A stretch of DNA of 7,674 nt from Aquamicrobium sp. (GCA_014860725.1 JACZJD010000613.1:1-7674), one strand, 5' to 3'; counted from the first letter of the stretch, positions 1 through 5,868 are shown. The notes: generated by a model from the letters alone, not told the origin. Program-made: numbers and translations.

Positions 1-89
1 GCGCGGTGGCCGGCGGCGCGCGGCAGGCCGCGCGCCTTGGCCCAGCGGCCATTGCCGTCCATGATGATCGCGATATGGGCAGGCTTCAC
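1..89 (-). CDS. uppS: Undecaprenyl diphosphate synthase, N-terminal 29 codons (cut by window edge)
   Basis: Cis-prenyltransferase that condenses isopentenyl diphosphate units onto farnesyl diphosphate to make the C55 lipid carrier for peptidoglycan and other envelope polymers. Only the start is present. It reads [17 protein letters not shown] from residue 5, the family's first conserved motif, with the catalytic Asp at residue 11 and the conserved GH pair at 27-28, spaced as in E. coli UppS (Asp26, His43). The start is taken as GTG at 89-87. An AAAGGGG ribosome-binding site lies about 6 bases upstream, and no in-frame ATG occurs between the frr stop and this codon. An ATG further upstream (136-134) is out of frame and soon hits a stop. 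The gene follows frr after 63 bases on the same strand, the usual order in alphaproteobacteria, where cdsA commonly comes next. The identification is firm although the gene is partial. Confidence 0.93.
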   Translation of the reverse strand, partial: MKPAHIAIIMDGNGRWAKARGLPRAAGHR

Positions 90-125
90 GATGCGGCCCC
101 TTTCAGGAGAACCTTGGCCGGTGCG

Positions 126-142
126 GCCGGGCCATCCCCGGC
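126..142 (-). other. Inverted repeat in the frr-uppS spacer
   Basis: A perfect 6-bp stem (126-131 with 137-142) closes a 5-base loop, 11 bases after the frr stop codon in the direction of transcription. No run of T follows it, so it is not a typical intrinsic terminator. It could protect a processed 3' end of frr or weakly attenuate uppS. In DNA this GC-rich a 6-bp dyad can arise by chance, so its function is uncertain. Confidence 0.35.
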
Positions 143-152
143 AGCGCCGAAG

Positions 153-716
153 TCAAACCTGCATGATCTCCGCTTCCTTCTCGGCCAGCAGGCTGTCGAT
201 CGCGGCGATGGTCTCGTCCGTCAGCTTCTGCACCTTGTCGTGCTGGACGCGCGACTCGTCCTGGCTGATGTCGCCGTCCTTCTCCGCCTTCTTGGCGTGC
301 TCCATGCCGTCGCGGCGGACATGGCGGGCGGCGACCTTTGCCTGCTCGGCATACTGGTGGGCGATCTTGACCAGCTCCTTGCGGCGCTGCTCGTTCAGCT
401 CCGGCAGCGGGATGCGCAGCGTGGTGCCGTCGACGATCGGGTTGAAGCCGAGATTGGCCTCGCGGATCGCCTTGTCCACGGCGCCCACCATCTGCTTGTC
501 CCACACCGACACGGAAAGCATGCGCGGCTCCGGCACGCTCACGGTCGCGACCTGGTTGATCGGCATCGGCGTGCCGTAGGCCTGAACCTGGATCGGATCG
601 AGCAGGTTGGCGGAGGCCCGGCCGGTGCGCAGCGAGGCGATGTCGTGCTTGAAGGCGGCGATCGCGCCGTCCATGCGCCGCTGCAGATCCTTGAAATCGA
701 CTCCGGTGCTGCTCAT
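153..716 (-). CDS. frr: Ribosome recycling factor
   Basis: Cytoplasmic factor that acts with EF-G after termination to split the 70S ribosome so the subunits can be reused. The 187-residue product matches the usual length of about 185. Family hallmarks are the RTGRA segment at 30-34, the central beta-rich domain (about 40-100), the RR pair at 134-135 in HVRRD (E. coli Arg132 region, needed for ribosome binding), and the C-terminal helix ending EAEIMQV. The start is the ATG at 716-714, giving MSSTGVDF. It has a GGAG ribosome-binding site six bases upstream and aligns with family N termini. The reading frame stays open ten codons further up (to 746), but that stretch has no family similarity. 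The gene lies 69 bases after pyrH in the same operon, and uppS follows. Confidence 0.97.
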   Translation of the reverse strand: MSSTGVDFKDLQRRMDGAIAAFKHDIASLRTGRASANLLDPIQVQAYGTPMPINQVATVSVPEPRMLSVSVWDKQMVGAVDKAIREANLGFNPIVDGTTLRIPLPELNEQRRKELVKIAHQYAEQAKVAARHVRRDGMEHAKKAEKDGDISQDESRVQHDKVQKLTDETIAAIDSLLAEKEAEIMQV

Positions 717-728
717 CCGATTCTCCGC

Positions 729-745
729 TGCCGGTCCGGCCGGCA
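729..745 (-). other. Inverted repeat just upstream of the frr ribosome-binding site
   Basis: A perfect 6-bp stem, TGCCGG with CCGGCA (729-734 with 740-745), encloses a 5-base loop and ends two bases before the GGAG ribosome-binding site of frr. In RNA this hairpin would abut the initiation region and could tune frr translation or mark a processing site. There is no T-tract, so it is not a standard terminator. Chance formation in GC-rich DNA is possible. Confidence 0.35.
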
Positions 746-785
746 TTTCTCGCTTGTCGTTACGCGTTTCGTCCCGGCGAAGGCG

Positions 786-1508
786 TCAGGCGTCGCTCAC
801 GACCGTGCCGCGGCCCTCGCCCCGCAGAATAGCGCCGAAACCGCCCTTCTCATGAATCGAGAAGACGATTATCGGAATGTTGTTCTCGCGCGCAAGTGCA
901 ATTGCTGCCGTGTCCATGATGGCCAGCCCGTCGCGGATGACCTCGTCATGGGTGATGCGGTCGTAGCGGCGGGCGGTCGGGTCGCGCTTGGGGTCGGCCG
1001 AATAGACGCCGTCGACCTGCGTTCCCTTGAACAGCGCGTCGGCGCCGATCTCCGCCGCGCGCAGGGCGGCCGCGGAATCGGTGGTGAAGAACGGGTTGCC
1101 GGTGCCGCCGGCGAAGATCACCACCTTGCCCTGATCCATGTAGGCGGTGGCCTGGCGCTGCGAGAAGCTCTCGCACAGCTCCGGCATGGCGATGGCCGAA
1201 AGCACCACCGCATCGACCCCGATCTTGACGAGCGAGGTCCTGAGCGCCAGCGAGTTGATGACGGTGGCGAGCATGCCCATGTGGTCGCCGGTCACGCGGT
1301 CGCCGCCTGACGAGGCGACGGCGACGCCGCGGAAGATGTTGCCGCCGCCGATGACGATGCCGACCTCGACGCCCATCGCGCGCGCCTCGGCGACGTCGGC
1401 GGCGATGCGGTCGGCCACGGACACGTCGATGCCGAAGCCCTGCTCGCCCATCAGCGCCTCGCCGGAGGCTTTCAGCAGGACGCGGCGGTAGGCGGGCTTC
1501 GACGGCAT
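786..1508 (-). CDS. pyrH: UMP kinase (uridylate kinase)
   Basis: Phosphorylates UMP to UDP with ATP, the committed step from UMP to all pyrimidine nucleotides. It is a cytoplasmic homohexamer of the amino-acid-kinase fold, and in many bacteria it is activated by GTP and inhibited by UTP. The 240-residue product has the usual length. Visible motifs are LLKASGEAL (11-19, phosphate-binding Lys13), GGGNIFRG (54-61), GDHMGMLAT (74-82, UMP contact), the FAGGTGNPFFTTD loop (132-144), and VDGVYSADP (165-173, nucleotide-binding). The start at 1508 gives MPSKPAYRR, with GAGG about seven bases upstream. It sits between tsf and frr, the standard arrangement linking nucleotide supply with translation genes. 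The 177-base spacer before it is unusually structured, so its expression may be partly uncoupled from rpsB-tsf. Identification is firm. Confidence 0.97.
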   Translation of the reverse strand: MPSKPAYRRVLLKASGEALMGEQGFGIDVSVADRIAADVAEARAMGVEVGIVIGGGNIFRGVAVASSGGDRVTGDHMGMLATVINSLALRTSLVKIGVDAVVLSAIAMPELCESFSQRQATAYMDQGKVVIFAGGTGNPFFTTDSAAALRAAEIGADALFKGTQVDGVYSADPKRDPTARRYDRITHDEVIRDGLAIMDTAAIALARENNIPIIVFSIHEKGGFGAILRGEGRGTVVSDA

Positions 1509-1548
1509 GGGGTTCCTCGCGAGCTTTGGGACGCGTGCAGGCGATACA

Positions 1549-1582
1549 CGAAGGGCGCCGCGATGTCACGCGGCGCTCTTCG
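1549..1582 (-). other. Long GC-rich palindrome upstream of pyrH
   Basis: Two 14-base arms (1549-1562 and 1569-1582) flank a 6-base loop and are complementary at 13 of 14 positions. The odd pair is G-T on the plus strand (a G-U wobble if transcribed that way) and A-C on the operon transcript. No T-run follows on either strand, so it is not a textbook terminator. It lies about 40 bases before the pyrH start codon. Candidate roles are mRNA 3'-end stabilisation for rpsB-tsf, RNase III processing, or a dispersed palindromic repeat. A role as a protein-binding operator is less likely given the arm length. Confidence 0.55.
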
Positions 1583-1584
1583 AT

Positions 1585-1667
1585 AAGGGAATAGGGGAGC
1601 AGGGGAATAAGGGAAGAAAGAAGAAAGCGGCGGTGGGGTCGTCTTCTCCCTACTCCCTTACTCCCTT
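1585..1667 (-). repeat. Inverted arrays of an 8-bp G-rich tandem repeat in the tsf-pyrH spacer
   Basis: On the plus strand, positions 1585-1616 are four consecutive 8-base units: AAGGGAAT, AGGGGAGC, AGGGGAAT, AAGGGAAG. On the minus strand, 1667-1644 reads AAGGGAGT twice and then AGGGAGAA, the same unit in opposite orientation. In the operon transcript the two arrays can pair over 23 positions (1585-1607 with 1645-1667), with 18 Watson-Crick pairs, three G-U pairs and two A-C mismatches, around a loop of about 37 bases. The composition, low-complexity purine/pyrimidine tracts, differs sharply from the flanking genes. It looks like an intergenic repeat element and is not coding. Its family and copy number cannot be judged from this window. 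Confidence 0.65.
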
Positions 1668-1668
1668 G

Positions 1669-1685
1669 CCGGCGCGGAGCGCCGG
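1669..1685 (-). other. Hairpin directly after the tsf stop codon
   Basis: A perfect 7-bp stem, CCGGCGC with GCGCCGG (1669-1675 with 1679-1685), has a 3-base loop and begins one base after the tsf stop codon. It is followed by CAAGGGAG rather than a T-run, so efficient intrinsic termination is unlikely. Its position fits a 3'-end stabilising hairpin or a Rho-related pause element for the rpsB-tsf message. Confidence 0.5.
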
Positions 1686-2609
1686 TCAGCCCTTGACGGC
1701 GGCGGCCACCTCGGCGGCGAAGTCGCTCTCTTCCTTCTCGACGCCCTCGCCCAGCGCGAAGCGCACGAAGCCGGTGATCTTCGCCGGGGCGCCGATGTCC
1801 TTCTCGGCGGCCTTGAGCGCCGCCTCGACGGTCAGGTCGGGGTTGAGCACGAAGGCCTGCTTCAGGAGGACGACCTCCTCGAAGAACTTGCGCAGACGGC
1901 CCTCGACCATCTTCTCGATGATGTTCTCGGGCTTGCCCGACTCGCGGGCCTGCGCGGCGAAGATGTCCTTCTCGCGGGCCACGGCCGCCGGATCGACCTC
2001 CTCGGCCGTCAGCGCCAGCGGGTTGGTCGCGGCGACGTGCATCGTCACCTGGCGGGCGAAGGCGCGCGCGGCCTCGGCGTCGCCGGTGGTCTCGATGGCG
2101 ACCAGCACGCCGATCTTGCCGAGGCTGTCCGCTACCGCGTTGTGGACGTAGGTCGCCACGGCGCCGGCCGGCACCGACAGCTTGGCCGAGCGGCGCAGGC
2201 TCATGTTCTCGCCGATGGTGGCGACAGCGTCCTTGATCGAATCGTCGACCGACTTGCCGGCGGCGGGATTGGTGGCGGCGCCGACCGCGTCGCGCGAACC
2301 GTCGGTGCCGAGCGCGGCCTGCGCCACGGCGCGCACCAGATCCTGGAAGGCGTCGTTGCGGGCGACGAAGTCGGTCTCGGAGTTGACCTCGACCACGACC
2401 GCGCTGGTGCCGTCGGAAGCGACGCCGATGAGGCCCTCGGCCGCGGTGCGGCCGGCCTTCTTGTCGGCCTTGGCGATGCCCTTCTTGCGCAGCCAGTCCA
2501 CGGCAGCCTCGATGTCGCCGTTGGTCTCGGCAAGCGCGGCCTTGCAGTCCATCATGCCCGCGCCGGTCATGTCGCGCAGTTGTTTGACCTGTGCTGCAGA
2601 AATGCTCAT
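1686..2609 (-). CDS. tsf: Translation elongation factor Ts (EF-Ts)
   Basis: Guanine-nucleotide exchange factor that releases GDP from EF-Tu so it can rebind GTP and aminoacyl-tRNA. The product is 307 residues, normal for alphaproteobacteria. The N-terminal UBA-like domain carries the signature [16 protein letters not shown] (11-26). The second signature, [12 protein letters not shown] (74-85), includes the Asp80-Phe81 pair that in E. coli wedges into EF-Tu near the magnesium site. The core subdomains and a coiled-coil insertion follow, with a C-terminal module. The start is the ATG at 2609-2607 (MSISAAQ), with GAGG about six bases upstream. The frame is open nine codons further (to 2636), but that part overlaps the rpsB-tsf spacer and has no family match. 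The gene lies 107 bases downstream of rpsB, the near-universal order. Confidence 0.97.
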   Translation of the reverse strand: MSISAAQVKQLRDMTGAGMMDCKAALAETNGDIEAAVDWLRKKGIAKADKKAGRTAAEGLIGVASDGTSAVVVEVNSETDFVARNDAFQDLVRAVAQAALGTDGSRDAVGAATNPAAGKSVDDSIKDAVATIGENMSLRRSAKLSVPAGAVATYVHNAVADSLGKIGVLVAIETTGDAEAARAFARQVTMHVAATNPLALTAEEVDPAAVAREKDIFAAQARESGKPENIIEKMVEGRLRKFFEEVVLLKQAFVLNPDLTVEAALKAAEKDIGAPAKITGFVRFALGEGVEKEESDFAAEVAAAVKG

Positions 2610-2634
2610 TGTCGCCTCTTCAAATCCGTCTTTC

Positions 2635-2674
2635 AAAAGGAGCGGCGCACCGTGGGATTTCCAGGTGCGCCTGC
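2635..2674 (-). terminator. Attenuator-like hairpin between rpsB and tsf
   Basis: A perfect 8-bp stem, GGCGCACC with GGTGCGCC (2664-2671 with 2644-2651), can be extended by a GC step past a bulged A. Its 12-base loop can form an inner TGG/CCA pairing. Downstream in the operon direction come a few bases and then TTTT (2638-2635). The short, displaced T-run suggests partial termination rather than a full stop, which would let more S2 message than EF-Ts message accumulate. A terminator-like element at this spot is also known from E. coli rpsB-tsf, though sequence homology is not implied. Confidence 0.5.
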
Positions 2675-2716
2675 TTTGTTTCCGTCATAACGGCCACATG
2701 ATTGTGACCGGAACGA

Positions 2717-3496
2717 TCAGGCGTCCTTGTTCTCGCCGGTTTCCTCGCCGAGCGCCGGCTCGACCGGGGCTTCTTCCGAGGCGCCGATGTCGACGCCGAG
2801 CGCGCCCTGCTGGCGGGCGATGCCGTCGATGGCGGCCTTGGAGACGAGGTCGCAGTAGAGCTGGATGGCGCGCGCGGCGTCATCGTTGCCCGGGATCGGG
2901 AAATCGACGCGGTCCGGGTCGCAGTTCGAGTCGACGACGGCGACGACCGGAATGCCGAGGCGCTTGGCCTCCTGGATGGCGATCGCCTCCTTGTTGGTGT
3001 CGATCACGAACATCAGGTCGGGCGTCGAGCCCATGTCCTTGATGCCGCCCAGCGCCTTGTCGAGCTTCTCGCGCTCGCGCTCGAGGTTCAGGCGCTCCTT
3101 CTTGGTGAAGCCCTGGGCCTCGCCGGAGAGCAGCTCGTCGAGCTTGCGCAGGCGCGAGATCGAGTTGGAGATCGTCTTCCAGTTGGTCAGCATGCCGCCG
3201 AGCCAGCGCGAGTTCACGTAGTACTGCGCGGAGCGGCGGGCGGACTCGGCGACGATGTCCGAAGCCTGGCGCTTGGTGCCGACGAAGAGCACGCGGCCGC
3301 CGCGGGCGACCGTGTCGGACACCTGCTTCAGCGCCTGGTTCAGCAGCGGCACGGTCTGCGACAGGTCGATGATGTGGATATTGTTGCGGGCGCCGAAGAT
3401 AAAGGGCGCCATCTTTGGGTTCCAGCGGTGGGTCTGGTGGCCGAAGTGAACGCCAGCCTCGAGAAGCTGGCGCATGCTGAAATCAGGCAGAGCCAT
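2717..3496 (-). CDS. rpsB: 30S ribosomal protein S2
   Basis: Late-assembling protein of the small ribosomal subunit, located between head and body, and needed for S1 binding in E. coli. The product has 259 residues, the usual rhizobial length. It begins [20 protein letters not shown], followed by QTHRWNPKM, the first S2 signature. The second conserved block is [19 protein letters not shown] (159-177), and [20 protein letters not shown] (184-203) follows. A coiled-coil segment spans about 120-150, and the C terminus is acidic ([19 protein letters not shown]). The start at 3496 is preceded by AAGGA at suitable spacing. The frame is open for 53 more codons upstream (to 3655), but that would run through the promoter and leader and has no S2 similarity. 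It is first in the operon, with its own promoter and a structured leader, which allows autogenous control as known for E. coli S2. Confidence 0.97.
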   Translation of the reverse strand: MALPDFSMRQLLEAGVHFGHQTHRWNPKMAPFIFGARNNIHIIDLSQTVPLLNQALKQVSDTVARGGRVLFVGTKRQASDIVAESARRSAQYYVNSRWLGGMLTNWKTISNSISRLRKLDELLSGEAQGFTKKERLNLEREREKLDKALGGIKDMGSTPDLMFVIDTNKEAIAIQEAKRLGIPVVAVVDSNCDPDRVDFPIPGNDDAARAIQLYCDLVSKAAIDGIARQQGALGVDIGASEEAPVEPALGEETGENKDA

Positions 3497-3620
3497 TCGT
3501 TTCTTCCTTTCCGGTTTGCCTCCACGGGCCATCGACGGAAAGGGCGCGATGCCCCGCCGCCACCGGAGGTCCCGCCCGGATTTCTCCCGGACGCCTGACC
3601 CTATGCCCGTGTGTGGAATG
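3497..3620 (-). promoter_or_regulatory. Structured 5' leader of rpsB
   Basis: If transcription begins near 3620, rpsB has a leader of about 124 bases. Two foldable parts are visible. The first is a 7-bp hairpin near 3566-3590 (CGTCCGG with CCGGGCG around GAGAAAT, one G-U pair). The second is a longer stem in which GGGCATCG pairs with CGATGGCCC through one bulged G. E. coli S2 represses its own operon through the rpsB leader. A similar role here is inference from position and structure; I recognise no specific RNA family. Confidence 0.4.
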
Positions 3621-3626
3621 AGCGCG

Positions 3627-3655
3627 CATATAGAGGGTATGGCCGCAAAACGCAA
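3627..3655 (-). promoter_or_regulatory. Candidate sigma70-type promoter of the rpsB operon
   Basis: On the minus strand TTGCGT (3655-3650) is followed after 17 bases by TATATG (3632-3627). Reading the -10 as CTATAT gives a 16-base spacer, a form common in alphaproteobacteria. It lies in the 180-base gap between the upstream LysR-family gene and rpsB, in the most AT-rich part of that gap, and points to rpsB. The predicted start is near 3620. No alternative promoter of similar quality was found nearer the gene. Confidence 0.6.
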
Positions 3656-3676
3656 CCATGCATACTTCGGGATGGA

Positions 3677-4534
3677 TTAATCGCGCACGGCGCTTCTGAA
3701 GGCGGCGGACAGCGCCGCAAGCGCGTCCTGCGACCGGCCTTCCCTGATCCTCGAATGAAGCACGATCGGCAGGCGCGGCAGGTCGGGAAGCCGCAGCCGC
3801 GCGCCGATGTCGATCGCGCCGGAGGGCACCATGCGCGGCGACAGGGCGGCAACGCCGATGCCGGCGACGACGGCCGCCGAGACCGCCGCGACGCCGCCGC
3901 CGACGAATATCTCCGTCCACGGCACCCCGGCCTCGTCGAGAAGCCGGCACGCCAACGCGCGCACGCCGCAGGGTTCGGGCATGGTGGCGACGGGCAGCGG
4001 CTCGCCGGCGCGATGCGCCCAGCCCGGCGCCGCGAACCAGCCGAATCTCTCCTCGGCGATGACCGTCCCGTCATTGCGTTCGGCATGCAGGCGCACGATG
4101 ACGGTGTCGAGCTCGCGCCTGTCGAACGCCTGAAGCAGATCGCCCGACGATCCGATACGGATCTCGATCAACAAGCGCGGGTCTTGCGCGTTCATGCGCG
4201 CGATCAGCCGGGGAAGTTCCGGCCCGGCGACATGGTCGCTGATGCCGATGGCGAGGCGCTGGCGCCCGCCGGCGAAGGCGGCAAGCGCGCAGTCGTGCGC
4301 CTCCACCAGTTCGCGGGCACGTTCGAGGAAGACCGCGTCTTGCGCCGAAAGATGCACATAGCGAGGGGTGCGCTCGACCAGCCGGCAGCCGAGCCTCTCC
4401 TCGAGTCGCTTCAGCTTCAGGCTGATCGCGCCTTGCGTCATGCGCATGGCCTCGGCGGCGCGGGTGAAGCTGCCAAGCTCGGCGATGCGGATGAAAGCCC
4501 TCACCGCGTCGAGGTCGAGGGGGCGTTCGATCAT
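3677..4534 (-). CDS. LysR-family transcriptional regulator
   Basis: DNA-binding regulator of 285 residues, slightly short for the family (about 300). The N-terminal winged helix-turn-helix spans about residues 7-65: LDAVRAFIRIAELGSFTRAA, then MTQGAISLKLKRLEERLG (the recognition-helix region), and RLVERTPRYVHLS. A linker helix follows to about 90. The effector domain starts near LAIGISDHVAGPEL and has the two-lobed periplasmic-binding-protein-like pattern, with GGGVAAVSAAVVAGIGVAAL near 215-235 as in LysR proteins. The start at 4534 lacks a strong Shine-Dalgarno sequence (only GAGA, too far upstream), so it may be weakly translated. It is divergent from the tautomerase gene, 97 bases away. LysR proteins usually control such a neighbour and often themselves, so the tautomerase is the likely target. 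The inducer is unknown. It is on the rpsB strand, but rpsB has its own promoter. Confidence 0.93.
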   Translation of the reverse strand: MIERPLDLDAVRAFIRIAELGSFTRAAEAMRMTQGAISLKLKRLEERLGCRLVERTPRYVHLSAQDAVFLERARELVEAHDCALAAFAGGRQRLAIGISDHVAGPELPRLIARMNAQDPRLLIEIRIGSSGDLLQAFDRRELDTVIVRLHAERNDGTVIAEERFGWFAAPGWAHRAGEPLPVATMPEPCGVRALACRLLDEAGVPWTEIFVGGGVAAVSAAVVAGIGVAALSPRMVPSGAIDIGARLRLPDLPRLPIVLHSRIREGRSQDALAALSAAFRSAVRD

Positions 4535-4631
4535 TTCAATATGTTATCTCTGCCATCCATTCTCATACCGTACTAAAATAACCGGCCGGAACCTAATGTC
4601 GAGCGACACGACAGAATGGAAAGGACCCGCG
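4535..4631. promoter_or_regulatory. Shared control region of the LysR gene and the tautomerase gene
   Basis: This 97-base spacer is more AT-rich than the flanking genes. For the plus strand, TAAAAT (4574-4579) is a plausible -10, with only a poor -35 (TGCCAT) 17 bases upstream, as expected for an activator-dependent promoter. Dyads present are CCGGCCGG (4582-4589) and TGTCG-AG-CGACA (4597-4608), both downstream of that -10. A T-N11-A match starts at about 4559, but it is not clearly palindromic. AGGA (4622-4625) is the tautomerase ribosome-binding site. No operator can be assigned with confidence. Confidence 0.45.
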
Positions 4632-5009
4632 ATGCCGCTTCTCCAGATCTCCCTGCGCGCCGGAAAGTCCCAAGCCTACAGGCAGGCGATTTTCGACAGC
4701 CTCTATCAGGCGATGCGCGAGGCGCTGAACGTGCCCGAGGACGACCAGTTCATGACTATCACCGAGCATGAGCCCGCGAACTTCCGCTACGGCGACGCCT
4801 TCGGCATCGCCCGCAGCGACGATCTCGTCTTCATCCGTATTATCGTCTTCGACACGCGCACGCCGGAACAGAAAAAGGCGCTGTTCCGGCGGATCGCGGA
4901 CCTGCTCGGCAAGAGCCCCGGCATCCGGCCGGAAGACGTGTTCGTGAACGTGACCGACTCGGCGAGGGAGAACTGGTCGGTCGGCCACGGCCTCGCGCAA
5001 TTCGCCTGA
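4632..5009 (+). CDS. Tautomerase-superfamily protein, MSAD-like (Tautomerase_2)
   Basis: Small beta-alpha-beta enzyme of 125 residues. The tautomerase superfamily uses an N-terminal proline, exposed by removal of Met, as catalytic base or acid. The mature protein begins PLLQISLRAGKS. The pattern of EALNVPEDDQFMTITEH and the ending ENWSVGHGLAQFA resembles malonate semialdehyde decarboxylase (MSAD) and its homologues. Numbering from Pro1, Asp37 and Arg75 fall where MSAD has catalytic residues, but position 73 is Asp (VFDTR) rather than Arg. This argues against assuming MSAD activity, and a related keto-enol tautomerase role is more cautious. The start at 4632 has AGGA six bases upstream; the frame is open further up, into the regulatory spacer, without family similarity. 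It is divergent from the LysR gene, its probable regulator, and convergent with eipB only 13 bases on. Confidence 0.88.
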   Translation: MPLLQISLRAGKSQAYRQAIFDSLYQAMREALNVPEDDQFMTITEHEPANFRYGDAFGIARSDDLVFIRIIVFDTRTPEQKKALFRRIADLLGKSPGIRPEDVFVNVTDSARENWSVGHGLAQFA

Positions 5010-5022
5010 GGCCGCAACCGCG

Positions 5023-5868
5023 CTACTGCGTGCAGTTCTCCGGCATGTCGAACAGGTCGAGATCGACCAGCGTGCCGGTCATGGTGAAGTCGCCGTAATC
5101 CATGACGAGATCGCGGGTGACGCCGTTCTCGTAGAGCTTGAAGCTGATGCGGTAGTCCGGCAGCTCCTCGCCGTCGGCGCCGGCCTCGGAAAGGTCGAAA
5201 TAGGCCATGTCGACCGGCCGGAACGGTGTCCTGGCCAGCGCGGCCATCGCCTTCAGCTCAGGGTCGTTGGGCTTCGCGCTCGCCTCCTTGCCGATGACGA
5301 CGGTGGTGGTCATCACCTTGTCGGCGTTCTCGGAGCCGTCGAACAACGTCGTCTCGTAGAAGGTCTCGCCCTTCCTCGCCCGGTCGATCAGGTCCTTCAG
5401 GTGATGGGTGGGAAACTGCGTCGTCTCCAGCCGCAGCTCCTTCGCCTCCGGCTTGTCGATCGAAACCACGGTCTCGTCCTCGCCGGCACGCGCCACACCC
5501 TTCAATTCGCCGTTCAGCTCCTCGTCGACGAAGGAGCGGGTCACGAAGCTGAAGCTCTTGCCCTCGCCGTCCTCGTAGGTGGTGGTCTGCTGGTCGGTGA
5601 GGCGCGAGACGTCGTCGGTGTCGATGCGGGTCACGAAGCGGAAAGTCACGGTGTAGCCGTCGCAGGCCGAGCCCGCGAACTCGTAGACCATGCGGCCGGA
5701 AAGGCCGGTGATGCCGGAACGGTCCGAGGCCCTGTCGAGCGCGAGGTCATAGACGGCGCGGTGCGGTGCGAGCGTTCCCGCCCCGGCCTCGGCGGACGTC
5801 GCCGCATAGGGCGAGGCGAACGCGGCGACAAACAAAAAACTGGCAGGCAGCGCAAGGCGCATCGGCAT
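5023..5868 (-). CDS. eipB: EipB-type periplasmic cell-envelope integrity protein (DUF1849)
   Basis: Exported protein of 281 residues. EipB of Brucella abortus is a beta-spiral periplasmic protein needed for envelope integrity and virulence and works with the TPR protein TtpA. The signal peptide is clear: MPMRLA, a hydrophobic core (LPASFLFVAAFASPYAA), and a likely cleavage in TSAEAGAG. The mature part starts APHRAVYDLAL and contains GRMVYEFAG, the QQTTTYEDGEG strand region, ETTLFDGS and the late PDYRISFKLYENGV block. Exactly two cysteines remain after the signal: Cys69 (GSACDGY) and Cys279, two residues from the end (ENCTQ). This matches the conserved disulfide of Brucella EipB (Cys69-Cys278). 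ATG 5868 has GGAG four bases upstream; a second ATG two codons later is also possible. Longer upstream reading overlaps ridA and lacks a signal peptide. It diverges from ridA. Confidence 0.88.
   Translation of the reverse strand: MPMRLALPASFLFVAAFASPYAATSAEAGAGTLAPHRAVYDLALDRASDRSGITGLSGRMVYEFAGSACDGYTVTFRFVTRIDTDDVSRLTDQQTTTYEDGEGKSFSFVTRSFVDEELNGELKGVARAGEDETVVSIDKPEAKELRLETTQFPTHHLKDLIDRARKGETFYETTLFDGSENADKVMTTTVVIGKEASAKPNDPELKAMAALARTPFRPVDMAYFDLSEAGADGEELPDYRISFKLYENGVTRDLVMDYGDFTMTGTLVDLDLFDMPENCTQ

Noticed and set aside
6..1310. A 434-codon plus-strand open frame across frr and pyrH
   Set aside because: It lies opposite two unmistakable essential genes, its translation is low-complexity and rich in Arg, Gly, His and Ala, and it matches no family. 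It is a GC-rich antisense shadow.
1585..1667. CRISPR-like repeat array
   Set aside because: Units are 8 bases with no spacers and the two arrays are inverted. There are no cas genes nearby.
1507..2151. Small protein encoded in the tsf-pyrH spacer on the plus strand
   Set aside because: The frame reads through the G-rich repeat and then antisense to tsf; no ribosome-binding site or domain supports it.
3497..3655. N-terminal extension of S2 by 53 residues
   Set aside because: It would translate through the promoter -10 and the leader. MALPDF with AAGGA upstream is the family start.
4368..4631. N-terminal extension of the tautomerase into and beyond the spacer
   Set aside because: It would overlap the LysR gene antisense and hide the catalytic N-terminal proline.
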